A stretch of 41,602 bases of DNA. Origin: Nonlabens dokdonensis (GTDB lineage Bacteria > Bacteroidota > Bacteroidia > Flavobacteriales > Flavobacteriaceae). Position numbers and translations under genes: made by a program. Below the pieces are notes generated by a model. That model was not told the origin of the DNA and made no database searches. It saw only the letters and a program-made list of their open reading frames with translations. Shown piece after piece: positions 8,931-15,442 of the stretch. The stretch is from positions 1 to 41,602 of the forward strand of contig NZ_MAAX01000018.1 in the NCBI RefSeq assembly GCF_002162835.1, read 5' to 3'. Within the stretch, counting starts at the first letter, position 1. Every line of letters begins with the position of its first letter.

Positions 8931-8938
8931 CAAAAATA
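8931..8938 (-). promoter_or_regulatory. Possible -7 box for ppa
   Basis: TATTTTTG on the minus strand (8938-8931) ends 23 nt before the chosen ATG at 8907. No TTG at the normal -33 distance; the palindrome at 8949-8964 occupies the spacer to -33 region. Tentative. Confidence 0.35.
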
Positions 8939-8948
8939 AGTTCTATTC

Positions 8949-8964
8949 CGCTTTCGCGAAAGCG
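8949..8964. repeat. Dispersed palindrome copy 3
   Basis: Exact CGCTTTCGCGAAAGCG just upstream of ppa, in its probable promoter region. Plus-strand flanks are TTC before and A after. Translated only if the unlikely upstream ATG at 8994 is used (RFRES). Confidence 0.95.
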
Positions 8965-9087
8965 AAACAGCATTAACTTATGGTAAACAATCATTCTAAG
9001 TCGGTAAATCTATCTATTTAAACACAAACCAATGTTAAATGTGGAAATTACAATGGCACTAAAGCTTTTGTAATTTATTTTTAAATC

Positions 9088-10239
9088 ATGGCACAAGAAA
9101 GATTAGGTTTTAAGTTTGAATATTATAATCCAGAAGAGAAAGATCCTTTTGATAAATTATTTGAAATATTTAAAGAGCTTATAACACATACATCGGGCGA
9201 TTTTGACGAGGCTATTAATTGGTTAAGAGAATTAGATAAGGAATATAAACTTACCACTCCAGAGTACACAATAGACGATTTTATTGAAGATTTAAAAGCT
9301 CGAGGTTATATACGGGAAGAATTTGATCCTAATGATGAGAATCAAGAAGGAGAAGAAGGTGATGGAGATAGACCTGGAAGATTTTCTATTACTGCCAAAA
9401 CAGAACAGTTACTTCGTAAGCATGCACTAGATCAGATTTTTGGTAATATGCGTAAAGGTGCGAGCGGTAACCACAAGACAGGAAAATTAGGTCAAGGAGA
9501 TGAGCATAGCGGTGATTACCGTCCATATAGGTTTGGTGATGGACTGGATCGTATTTCAATGACAGAGAGTTTGCGCAACGCTCAAATCAATCATGGAATG
9601 GGTAATTTTAACCTGACGGAAGATGATCTTGTGGTAGAAGATTCTCAATTTAAAGCTCAAATGAGCACCGTTTTAATGATTGACATTTCGCACTCCATGA
9701 TTCTTTATGGAGAAGATAGAATCACACCAGCAAAGAAAGTAGCAATGGCGTTAGCAGAATTAATTACAACTCGATATCCTAAAGATACACTGGATATTAT
9801 TGTTTTTGGTAATGATTCTTGGCCCATTAAAATAGCTGACCTTCCTTACCTTAAAGTAGGTCCTTATCATACAAATACAGTCGCTGGATTGCAACTAGCA
9901 ATGGACATCTTAAGAAGAAAACGGAATACCAATAAGCAAATCTTTATGATTACAGATGGAAAGCCTAGCTGCCTGCGTTTAAAAGATGGAACTTATTACA
10001 AAAATTCAAACGGGCTCGATGAATATATAGTAGATAAATGTTATACCATGGCTGCTCAAGCTAGAAGGTTGCATATTCCTATTACAACTTTTATGATCGC
10101 AAACGATCCCTATTTACAGCGTTTTGTAGATAATTTTACCGAAGCAAATCAAGGAAAGGCATTTTTTACGGGACTTCAGGGATTAGGCGAAATGATTTTT
10201 ACCGATTACGAAGCGAATAGAAAAAAGAGACTGAAATAG
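9088..10239 (+). CDS. von Willebrand factor A domain protein
   Basis: 383 residues, no signal peptide or membrane segment, so probably cytosolic. The C-terminal half is a vWA domain with an intact MIDAS: DISHS (199-203), a Thr in YHTNT (260-264), and DG at 290-291 in FMITDGKPS. The N-terminal half is acidic with a low-complexity stretch around 80-95 (ENQEGEEGDGD). Such proteins commonly pair with a MoxR-type AAA+ ATPase or magnesium-chelatase-like partner, with metal-dependent protein binding in cofactor insertion or complex assembly. No ATPase gene is adjacent here. It is transcribed divergently from ppa, and the stop codon is built into a bidirectional terminator. Confidence 0.83.
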   Translation: MAQERLGFKFEYYNPEEKDPFDKLFEIFKELITHTSGDFDEAINWLRELDKEYKLTTPEYTIDDFIEDLKARGYIREEFDPNDENQEGEEGDGDRPGRFSITAKTEQLLRKHALDQIFGNMRKGASGNHKTGKLGQGDEHSGDYRPYRFGDGLDRISMTESLRNAQINHGMGNFNLTEDDLVVEDSQFKAQMSTVLMIDISHSMILYGEDRITPAKKVAMALAELITTRYPKDTLDIIVFGNDSWPIKIADLPYLKVGPYHTNTVAGLQLAMDILRRKRNTNKQIFMITDGKPSCLRLKDGTYYKNSNGLDEYIVDKCYTMAAQARRLHIPITTFMIANDPYLQRFVDNFTEANQGKAFFTGLQGLGEMIFTDYEANRKKRLK

Positions 10240-10265
10240 TTTTAAAAGGTTATTTCAGTCTTTTT
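10221..10265. terminator. Bidirectional intrinsic terminator between convergent genes
   Basis: Arms 10228-10238 and 10251-10261 (11 bp, perfect) with a 12-nt loop. T-run follows on the plus strand (10261-10265), and an A-run precedes the stem (10221-10226), giving a T-run on the minus strand. The vWA stop codon TAG (10237-10239) overlaps the left arm. It serves both the vWA gene and the cysteine-rich operon. Confidence 0.85.
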
Positions 10266-10276
10266 AACGTTATAAA

Positions 10277-10531
10277 TTAAGGACAACACCGTTTTTGAGC
10301 ACTTGAAGCTGAAATAGAATTTACTTCAACCAATTCCCATTGACCTTCATTTTGTTCATAAAATCCTTCTAAAGCGGTATCACTTGATAAAGTTCCACAA
10401 CAACCTTGACCTTCCTGTACTTGATAGTGGACAATACTATCTTCAAAACTCCCGCATCCACAAGAATGGTTTTCGACAGCATTTAGCGAGATTCCGTAAG
10501 TAAGAAAAAACAATAATATTAAATTTTTCAT
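10277..10531 (-). CDS. Small secreted six-cysteine protein A (paralogue of 11071-11325)
   Basis: 84 residues with a signal peptide (about 1-18, ending LNA). The mature ~65 residues contain six Cys at 24, 26, 44, 45, 82 and 83, in the pattern CxC-17-CC-36-CC. The core CGCGSFEDSIVHYQVQ..GCC, then GFYEQ..GQWELVEV, aligns with the second protein at 11071-11325. Paired cysteines in an exported protein suggest disulfides or metal binding. I do not recognise the family. It is last in a three-gene operon, 8 nt after the lipoprotein gene, and ends at a bidirectional terminator. DsbD encoded at 22 kb could serve its disulfides, but that is only inference. Confidence 0.72.
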   Translation of the reverse strand: MKNLILLFFLTYGISLNAVENHSCGCGSFEDSIVHYQVQEGQGCCGTLSSDTALEGFYEQNEGQWELVEVNSISASSAQKRCCP

Positions 10532-10539
10532 AGGTTTAA

Positions 10540-11058
10540 TTATTTAAAAACAAAATGTTCCTTATTTAAATTTTTGATAATTTGTTCCTTCAATTCTACA
10601 TTTTTCCAATCAGCTGAAGTTAAATAGTTAATATTTTTTTTGTAGAAATCATTTACTTTACTTCGGTAGTTTGTAATTTCTTTGTTATGATGATAAAGTA
10701 ATCTATAATAAGTCCTAAAAGAAACAGAATTAAATTCCATTGAATCCATATCATTAAGAATTACATTAACTTGTTCTATTTTCAAATCTTTAGAATAATT
10801 GAACAGTGCTTTGTGCCACATGGACATTGTATTGTCGAAATGTAATTGACTGTTATACATTTTTTTTTCCTTCTCATAGGCTAAAAAAACTTCATTTGCA
10901 TTTTTGAATTGATTTCCTGATAAAGCTTTCCATACATTAGAATCTAAAGGGGTTTTAAAAGCCTCTTTTGTCAGTGGAGCTTCGTTTGAAGCTTTATCAT
11001 TTTCTGAAGTACATCCTATTAATGTAATTGCGATAAGTAAAAATATTATTTTTTTCAT
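10540..11058 (-). CDS. Hypothetical lipoprotein between two six-cysteine proteins
   Basis: 172 residues. MKKIIFLLIAITLIGC has a basic start, a hydrophobic stretch and the lipobox LIGC, so Cys16 should be lipidated. That is the only cysteine in the chain. The mature part is Lys/Asn-rich and mainly helical in appearance, with no motif I recognise. It is the middle gene of a minus-strand operon: 12 nt after the first six-cysteine gene and 8 nt before the second. The arrangement suggests a membrane-anchored partner for the two small proteins in the periplasm or at the cell surface. Function unknown. Confidence 0.7.
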   Translation of the reverse strand: MKKIIFLLIAITLIGCTSENDKASNEAPLTKEAFKTPLDSNVWKALSGNQFKNANEVFLAYEKEKKMYNSQLHFDNTMSMWHKALFNYSKDLKIEQVNVILNDMDSMEFNSVSFRTYYRLLYHHNKEITNYRSKVNDFYKKNINYLTSADWKNVELKEQIIKNLNKEHFVFK

Positions 11059-11070
11059 GTTTAATAAGTT

Positions 11071-11325
11071 TTAAGAATTTTGATTTTGACAACATATTTC
11101 TTGACCACCTGCACCACCTACAGCAGTAAAACCAACAAGTTTCCAAGCTCCTCCAGAAGGTTCATAATAGCTTATCTGTCCAAATTCGCCAGCTTCACCA
11201 CTACAGCAACCGCTTTCTGCACCAATCACTTGATAAGTTACAATTCCATCTTCAAAATTGCCACAATTGCAATATTTATAATCATTTTGAAAGAAAAAGG
11301 ATAAAAAGAAAAGTAAATTTACCAT
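11071..11325 (-). CDS. Small secreted six-cysteine protein B (paralogue of 10277-10531)
   Basis: 84 residues. A short hydrophobic N-terminus (MVNLLFFLSFFF) acts as a probable export signal. Six Cys at 19, 21, 40, 41, 78 and 79 give CxC-18-CC-36-CC, nearly the same spacing as the sister protein. Shared residues include CGxFEDxIVxYQV, GCC, YE, GxWxLV and the terminal CC. The C-terminal half is Gly-rich (VGGAGGQ). First gene of the three-gene operon; upstream DNA is very AT-rich with a 7-bp tandem repeat and no confident promoter. The export signal is short, so the exact start or the cleavage site is uncertain. Family not recognised. Confidence 0.7.
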   Translation of the reverse strand: MVNLLFFLSFFFQNDYKYCNCGNFEDGIVTYQVIGAESGCCSGEAGEFGQISYYEPSGGAWKLVGFTAVGGAGGQEICCQNQNS

Positions 11326-11350
11326 AATTATTTAATTTTAAGTTCCTTAT

Positions 11351-11375
11351 AAAACTAAAAACTAAAAACTAAAAA
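11351..11375. repeat. Short tandem repeat, 7-bp unit AAAACTA x 3.5
   Basis: Three and a half perfect copies of AAAACTA in the gap between divergent genes (11326-11499). Could vary by slippage and would alter promoter spacing; no other feature is clear in this gap. Confidence 0.85.
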
Positions 11376-11468
11376 TTTTAACATAATATTAATTTTTGTT
11401 CAAAATATCTGTATTTTTAAACTTTAACATCTATTAAAATAAAAAACTAATAAACAAAAGCATTTTTA

Positions 11469-11476
11469 TATATTTG
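11469..11476 (+). promoter_or_regulatory. Possible -7 promoter box for the porin-like gene
   Basis: TATATTTG, matching TAnnTTTG, lies 23 nt before the ATG at 11500. No TTG at the usual distance. Confidence 0.4.
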
Positions 11477-11499
11477 ACATCTATACCAAAAACATAAAA

Positions 11500-12096
11500 A
11501 TGAAAACTATTTATTTTTCCTTAGTTGCTTTATTTCTAGCAAGCTTTACTGTAACAGCTCAAGACTTTTCCTATGGGGTTATAGGTGGAGTTAACTTTTC
11601 AAAAATTGATAATTTTGGCTCTGGTGAAGATGGTCTATTTGAAAATGCCCGATTAGGTTTTCATATAGGAGCGGTAGCCGAATTACCTTTTGCAGAGAAA
11701 TGGTCTTATGAAGCAAGTCTACTATATTCTGTAGAAGGAGAAGAATTTGAAACAAGTGGCGTTAATTCAGACGTGAGACTTCAGTATATCAATGTTCCTT
11801 TTCAGTTCAAATATTATGCTTACAAAAATCTAAGCATACACTTTGGACCACAAATAGGTTTTTTACTTAAAGGAGACGTTTCAATTGACGATGCAGATTA
11901 TGAAGAAATTGAAGACACAGTAAATACAAGTTTTGCAGGAACTTTTGGTTTAGGCTATGACTTGAGAGAGTATAACTTATACCTTAAAGGAACGCTTACT
12001 TATGGATTTTCTGATATTATAGATAATGTAACTGATGGAGAAGATAGATCTCAACTACCAGGTACAGTTCATTTATCAGTAGGTTATAAGTTCTAA
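11500..12096 (+). CDS. Outer-membrane beta-barrel (porin-like) protein
   Basis: 198 residues. Signal peptide about 1-20 (ending VTA|Q). The mature chain is a series of amphipathic strands (SYGVIGGVNFS, LGFHIGAVAEL, WSYEASLLYSVEG, LQYINVPFQFKYY, LSIHFGPQIGFLL, NLYLKGTLTYGFSDI) and ends HLSVGYKF with the C-terminal Phe needed for barrel insertion. This matches the small OMP_b-brl_2-type barrels abundant in Bacteroidota, about eight strands. The loop DVSIDDADYEEIEDT is strongly acidic. Specific cargo or role cannot be told from sequence. It has its own terminator (12124-12154) and is divergent from the six-cysteine operon, so the two may share a regulatory region. Confidence 0.85.
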   Translation: MKTIYFSLVALFLASFTVTAQDFSYGVIGGVNFSKIDNFGSGEDGLFENARLGFHIGAVAELPFAEKWSYEASLLYSVEGEEFETSGVNSDVRLQYINVPFQFKYYAYKNLSIHFGPQIGFLLKGDVSIDDADYEEIEDTVNTSFAGTFGLGYDLREYNLYLKGTLTYGFSDIIDNVTDGEDRSQLPGTVHLSVGYKF

Positions 12097-12123
12097 GGTA
12101 CTAATCAAGCTTTTATATATTTG

Positions 12124-12154
12124 AAAATGCACTCGTTAAGGTGCATTTTTTTTT
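12124..12154 (+). terminator. Intrinsic terminator of the porin-like gene
   Basis: AAAATGCAC (12124-12132), 8-nt loop, GTGCATTTT (12141-12149), then further Ts to 12154. Confidence 0.82.
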
Positions 12155-12182
12155 GAATGATATTAATATTTAAAAAAGATCA

Positions 12183-12593
12183 ATGAAAAAACTTTTGGTA
12201 ATAACAGTACTAGTACAAATGCTTTCTATTATAAGCGCAGTTGCTCAAGATAAATTTGTAGGTAAATGGACGGCAGATGATGGAAAAGAAATAGGCTTTA
12301 TTGAATTTCAAGAAGAAGGATATGCTGCATTAGGTATCGGTAATAAAGTTATGGGAGGAAAAGAATTTACCTTAAGAGGTAAAAAAGGAAGTATGACTTA
12401 TGTAGTAAGTGATGAGGTTCTTCCTATAAAAATAGACCTTGTTGTGACTAAATTAGAGTCAGGAGAGCAAAAGAAGTTACTTTGTATTGCTCGATTTATA
12501 AATGACAATGAGATGTTATTTGCGATGAATTTCAATAATCAAAGACCTATAGATTTTACAGAAAATAACGCTATTATTCTAAAGCGAGAGTAA
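12183..12593 (+). CDS. Secreted hypothetical protein, small beta-rich (lipocalin-like)
   Basis: 136 residues. Signal peptide about 1-21 (ending AVA|Q). The mature part begins DKFVGKWTADDGKEIGFIEF, a pattern (GxW...G...I.F) typical of small lipocalin-like or DUF-type exported beta proteins, followed by short beta strands with charged turns. No catalytic motif seen; a single Cys near 100. It follows the porin-like gene on the same strand but after that gene's terminator, so it is probably a separate unit. Function unknown. Confidence 0.65.
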   Translation: MKKLLVITVLVQMLSIISAVAQDKFVGKWTADDGKEIGFIEFQEEGYAALGIGNKVMGGKEFTLRGKKGSMTYVVSDEVLPIKIDLVVTKLESGEQKKLLCIARFINDNEMLFAMNFNNQRPIDFTENNAIILKRE

Positions 12594-12638
12594 AGATTTT
12601 ATTCAGTAATAAATTAAAATATTTTGTTTATTAGTTAC

Positions 12639-12676
12639 AAAAAAATCCCTAATGCATTAACAGCTATTAGGGATTT
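12639..12676 (-). terminator. Intrinsic terminator of the sigma/4-TM operon
   Basis: Arms AAATCCCTAAT (12643-12653) and ATTAGGGATTT (12666-12676) are perfectly complementary, with a 12-nt loop. On the minus strand the stem is followed by a T-run (plus-strand As 12639-12645). It lies 24 nt past the stop of the 4-TM gene. Confidence 0.85.
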
Positions 12677-12700
12677 GATGCGTTAATAAAAAGGAAATGA

Positions 12701-13348
12701 TTAAACTTCCATGCGCTTTAGTTCTTTATAATTACGGTTGAGCCTTTTTAATAAAATACCGTAAATCAGTAAATAGATAAGGTACATTACTATACATATC
12801 AATAAAAACACTACAAACGAAACTCCTAAGAACACAAAATACATAAGTGTTTCTTTACCAGCCATTTCAGGCCTATTCATTAAAGCTACAATTTGTGGAT
12901 CATTAGGAATTACTAAAGTCATACCTATCATCCCTACAACCATTATATAAATAAGGTTGTACCAGATATACCATTTCATAGTACGTCTCGTTTTTAAGAT
13001 ATTTTTCATAAGCGACCTAGTAGGTTGTGCCACAGATATATTTCTGTAATTTCTGTAAAACAGATAAATAAACCCTATGATTACAGTGTAATGTAAAATG
13101 GAAGTACCGTAATAAAATGGTTTCCCCATAATTCCTATCACATCTATATCGCTACTTTGATTGTAGAAGTGAGAAATCACTCCTAAAATTATAAATACAA
13201 AAAATTCAATCATCGCTATGATGAATAACCATTTAACGATACCTGTTGATTTATGAGCAAGTAAGCCTTTTAACTGCTCCGTAGAGAAGTGTGGTGTATC
13301 GCTAGTTTGCGATTGCCAGTTCTTTTTAAGTATATCTAGTTGATCCAT
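12701..13348 (-). CDS. Four-helix membrane protein, probable partner (anti-sigma-like) of the ECF sigma factor
   Basis: 215 residues. A ~35-residue cytosolic N-terminus (MDQLDILKKNWQ...FSTEQLKGLL) precedes four membrane helices at about 38-61, 75-95, 122-146 and 163-195. The gene starts 4 nt after the sigma-factor stop and ends at a terminator, so the two form one operon. In Bacteroidota many ECF sigma genes are followed by a membrane protein that holds the sigma factor inactive. This one lacks a recognisable ZAS or FecR domain, so the anti-sigma role is inference from position and from the short cytosolic segment starting DxLKxxWQ. Confidence 0.7.
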   Translation of the reverse strand: MDQLDILKKNWQSQTSDTPHFSTEQLKGLLAHKSTGIVKWLFIIAMIEFFVFIILGVISHFYNQSSDIDVIGIMGKPFYYGTSILHYTVIIGFIYLFYRNYRNISVAQPTRSLMKNILKTRRTMKWYIWYNLIYIMVVGMIGMTLVIPNDPQIVALMNRPEMAGKETLMYFVFLGVSFVVFLLICIVMYLIYLLIYGILLKRLNRNYKELKRMEV

Positions 13349-13352
13349 GACT

Positions 13353-13847
13353 TTATGGATTAATAATTTTAGTTAATTTAGTTTTGATTCTGTTCATCTT
13401 CACTCTCGCGTTAACTTCAGTGATTCCCATGGTTTCTGCTATTTCTCTATAGTTTTTGTCTTCTAGATATAAAAAGACAAGTGCTTTTTCTATATCGTTG
13501 AGTTGTTTAACTGCACCATAGAGTAAAGTAAGCTGCTCCATTTGCTCATCATCTTCTTGTTGATCTTCAATTTTAAATTGAACAGAATCATAGTCTTGAG
13601 TTTTAACTCGTCTTGTAGATTTGCGATATAAAGTAATTGCTGTATTTAAAGCAACTCTATACATCCAGGTGCTAAATTTTGAATCTCCTCTAAACTTTGG
13701 ATACGCTCTCCATAGCTGCACCGTGACTTCTTGAAATAAATCATTGTGCGCATGTTGATCATTAGTATATAGGCGGCATATTTTATGCACTATATTCTGA
13801 TTCTCATTTAACTGTTTTACAAATTCTTTTTCGAGTTTTTTACTCAC
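13353..13847 (-). CDS. ECF-type RNA polymerase sigma factor
   Basis: 164 residues. Region 2 is clear: HNDLFQEVTVQLWRAYPKFR (about 34-53), then STWMYRVALNTAITLYRK, the -10 recognition and melting segment. Region 4 holds the helix-turn-helix LNDIEKALVFLYLEDKNYREIAETMGITEVNARVKMNRIKTKL. The start codon is GTG at 13847: a TAA stop lies two codons upstream and the next Met is inside region 2, so no ATG is available. Likely redirects RNA polymerase in response to an envelope signal relayed by the 4-TM protein encoded 4 nt downstream. Targets are unknown. Confidence 0.9.
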   Translation of the reverse strand: MSKKLEKEFVKQLNENQNIVHKICRLYTNDQHAHNDLFQEVTVQLWRAYPKFRGDSKFSTWMYRVALNTAITLYRKSTRRVKTQDYDSVQFKIEDQQEDDEQMEQLTLLYGAVKQLNDIEKALVFLYLEDKNYREIAETMGITEVNARVKMNRIKTKLTKIINP

Positions 13848-13947
13848 TTTTTAATGGAATGGTTAAACGATAAGTCATTCGTTTTTTAGAAACGTTACAC
13901 AACTTAGAAAAGAATGTTAACTACTCGATAATTAGAGGTGTTAAATT

Positions 13948-13955
13948 TATATTTG
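13948..13955 (+). promoter_or_regulatory. -7 promoter box upstream of ndh
   Basis: TATATTTG lies 15 nt before the ATG at 13971 and downstream of a possible in-frame GTG at 13938. Transcription from here would exclude that GTG, supporting the ATG. No clear -33 TTG. Confidence 0.45.
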
Positions 13956-13970
13956 TTAAAAGAAAATCTA

Positions 13971-15245
13971 ATGAATATACCGCAGTCAGACCTACCTAGA
14001 GTAATTATTGTAGGCGGTGGTTTTGGTGGTATTACGCTTTCGCGAAAGCTTACCAATCAAAAATATCAAGTCGTACTTATAGATCGTCATAATTATCACA
14101 ATTTTCAGCCTCTTATGTATCAAGTGGCTACAAGTGGATTAGAACCAGATTCCATCGCATTTCCTTTACGAGGCCTGGTAGAAAACCGTAAAAACTTCAT
14201 ATTTCGTCTGGCTGAAGTAGAGTCCGTAGAGCCTGTACTTAAAAAACTTAAGACCTCAATAGGTGAAGTGAGTTATGATTATCTAGTTCTAGCTACTGGT
14301 ACTAGGACTAATTTCTTTGGCAATGAAGAGCTGGAAAAAGCATCATTGAAAATGAAAAGCGTCCCTCAAGCGCTTAATATAAGAAGTTACATGCTGCAAA
14401 ACTTAGAGAAAGCGACTCTTACTAGTGATGTGGAAGAACAAAAAAAGTTGATGCGCATTGTTCTTTCTGGAGCTGGACCTACAGGAGCAGAGCTTGCCGG
14501 AGCATTTGCAGAGTTTAAAAACGGTGTTTTACCTAACGACTATCCAGACCTTAATCCAGATTATATGGAAATTCATCTTCTTGATGGATCTGATAGAGTG
14601 CTCGCAAGTATGAGTAAAAAGGCATCTCAAAAAGCCGAAAAATACTTGAAAGAGTTAGGAGTGAATGTCCATCTTAATGTCATGGTTAAAGAATATAAAG
14701 ATGAAACTGTTATCACCAATACTGATTTAAAAATTAAGGCACTCACATTTATCTGGAGTGCTGGAGTAATAGGTAGTCCTGTAGCAGGAATACGTGAAGA
14801 AAGTGTTGATAAAAAATCACAGCGACTTATAGTAGATAGAATGAATAGAGTAGAAGGCTATGAGGATCTATTTGCCATCGGAGATATTGCGCTCATGAAA
14901 ACTCCAGAGTTCCCAGAAGGTCATCCACAGGTAGCACAACCTGCTATACAACAAGGTAAACTACTGATCAAAAACTTTAAAAGACTTCTAGAAAATAAGT
15001 CTCTTAAAGAGTTCAGTTATTTTGATAAAGGAAGTATGGCTACCATAGGTAGAAATAGAGCCGTCGCAGATATTAAATCTTATACGCTAGGTGGTTTCCT
15101 TGCATGGATTGCTTGGTTAGGTGTGCACCTTTACTTTTTAGTAGGTGTGAGAAATAGATTAGTGGTATTTTTAAATTGGATTTATAATTACTTCAATTTT
15201 GATCGTGCTGCACGTTTAATCATAAGACCTTACAAAAAGTTATAG
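13971..15245 (+). CDS. ndh: Type II NADH dehydrogenase (NDH-2)
   Basis: 424 residues from the ATG at 13971. FAD-dependent, single-subunit oxidation of NADH with reduction of quinone at the inner face of the membrane, without proton pumping. FAD-binding GGGFGG is at 15-20, followed by the conserved NYHNFQPLMYQVATSGLEP. The NADH-binding GAGPTGAELAG sits mid-chain and IGDIA, the second FAD contact, near 300. The C-terminal hydrophobic amphipathic segment (GGFLAWIAWLGVHLYFLVG) attaches it to the membrane. A one-mismatch palindrome (14035-14050) encodes LSRK at 23-26, in the first Rossmann helix right after GGGFGG. A GTG at 13938 would add 11 residues but lies upstream of the likely promoter. Confidence 0.92.
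   Translation: MNIPQSDLPRVIIVGGGFGGITLSRKLTNQKYQVVLIDRHNYHNFQPLMYQVATSGLEPDSIAFPLRGLVENRKNFIFRLAEVESVEPVLKKLKTSIGEVSYDYLVLATGTRTNFFGNEELEKASLKMKSVPQALNIRSYMLQNLEKATLTSDVEEQKKLMRIVLSGAGPTGAELAGAFAEFKNGVLPNDYPDLNPDYMEIHLLDGSDRVLASMSKKASQKAEKYLKELGVNVHLNVMVKEYKDETVITNTDLKIKALTFIWSAGVIGSPVAGIREESVDKKSQRLIVDRMNRVEGYEDLFAIGDIALMKTPEFPEGHPQVAQPAIQQGKLLIKNFKRLLENKSLKEFSYFDKGSMATIGRNRAVADIKSYTLGGFLAWIAWLGVHLYFLVGVRNRLVVFLNWIYNYFNFDRAARLIIRPYKKL
14035..14050. repeat. Dispersed palindrome copy 4 (one mismatch)
   Basis: CGCTTTCGCGAAAGCT: 15 of 16 bases match, last base changed. Lies in ndh and is read as LSRK. The only imperfect copy, and the only one in a conserved cofactor-binding helix. Confidence 0.8.
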
Positions 15246-15401
15246 AATTACAGTCGCAGTTGTAGTGTATTGTTTGAGATAGAAACAGTTTTTGATTTGT
15301 GGATAATAAAGAGAGCAAACTGTTTATCTTATCAAGAAGAATTCCATAGGATTCTATATCATTTAAAATACAATCATCTCAACAAATAGCGACTGTTTTC
15401 T

Positions 15402-15409
15402 TACCTTTG
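15402..15409 (+). promoter_or_regulatory. -7 promoter box upstream of lpdA
   Basis: TACCTTTG, 33 nt before the ATG at 15443. No TTG at the expected -33 distance, so the call rests on the -7 box alone. Confidence 0.45.
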
Positions 15410-15442
15410 TAATTCAAATTTGTATAATAAAAAACAACTCTT

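Noticed and set aside
8908-8994. Extended N-terminus of ppa (29 residues including the palindrome-encoded RFRESG)
   Set aside because: Homologues start near the MNKHAWHDV position, and a -7 box lies between the two possible starts.
11351-11375. AAAACTA tandem repeat as a CRISPR or integration site
   Set aside because: Only 3.5 direct 7-bp copies with no spacers; a simple AT-rich slippage repeat.
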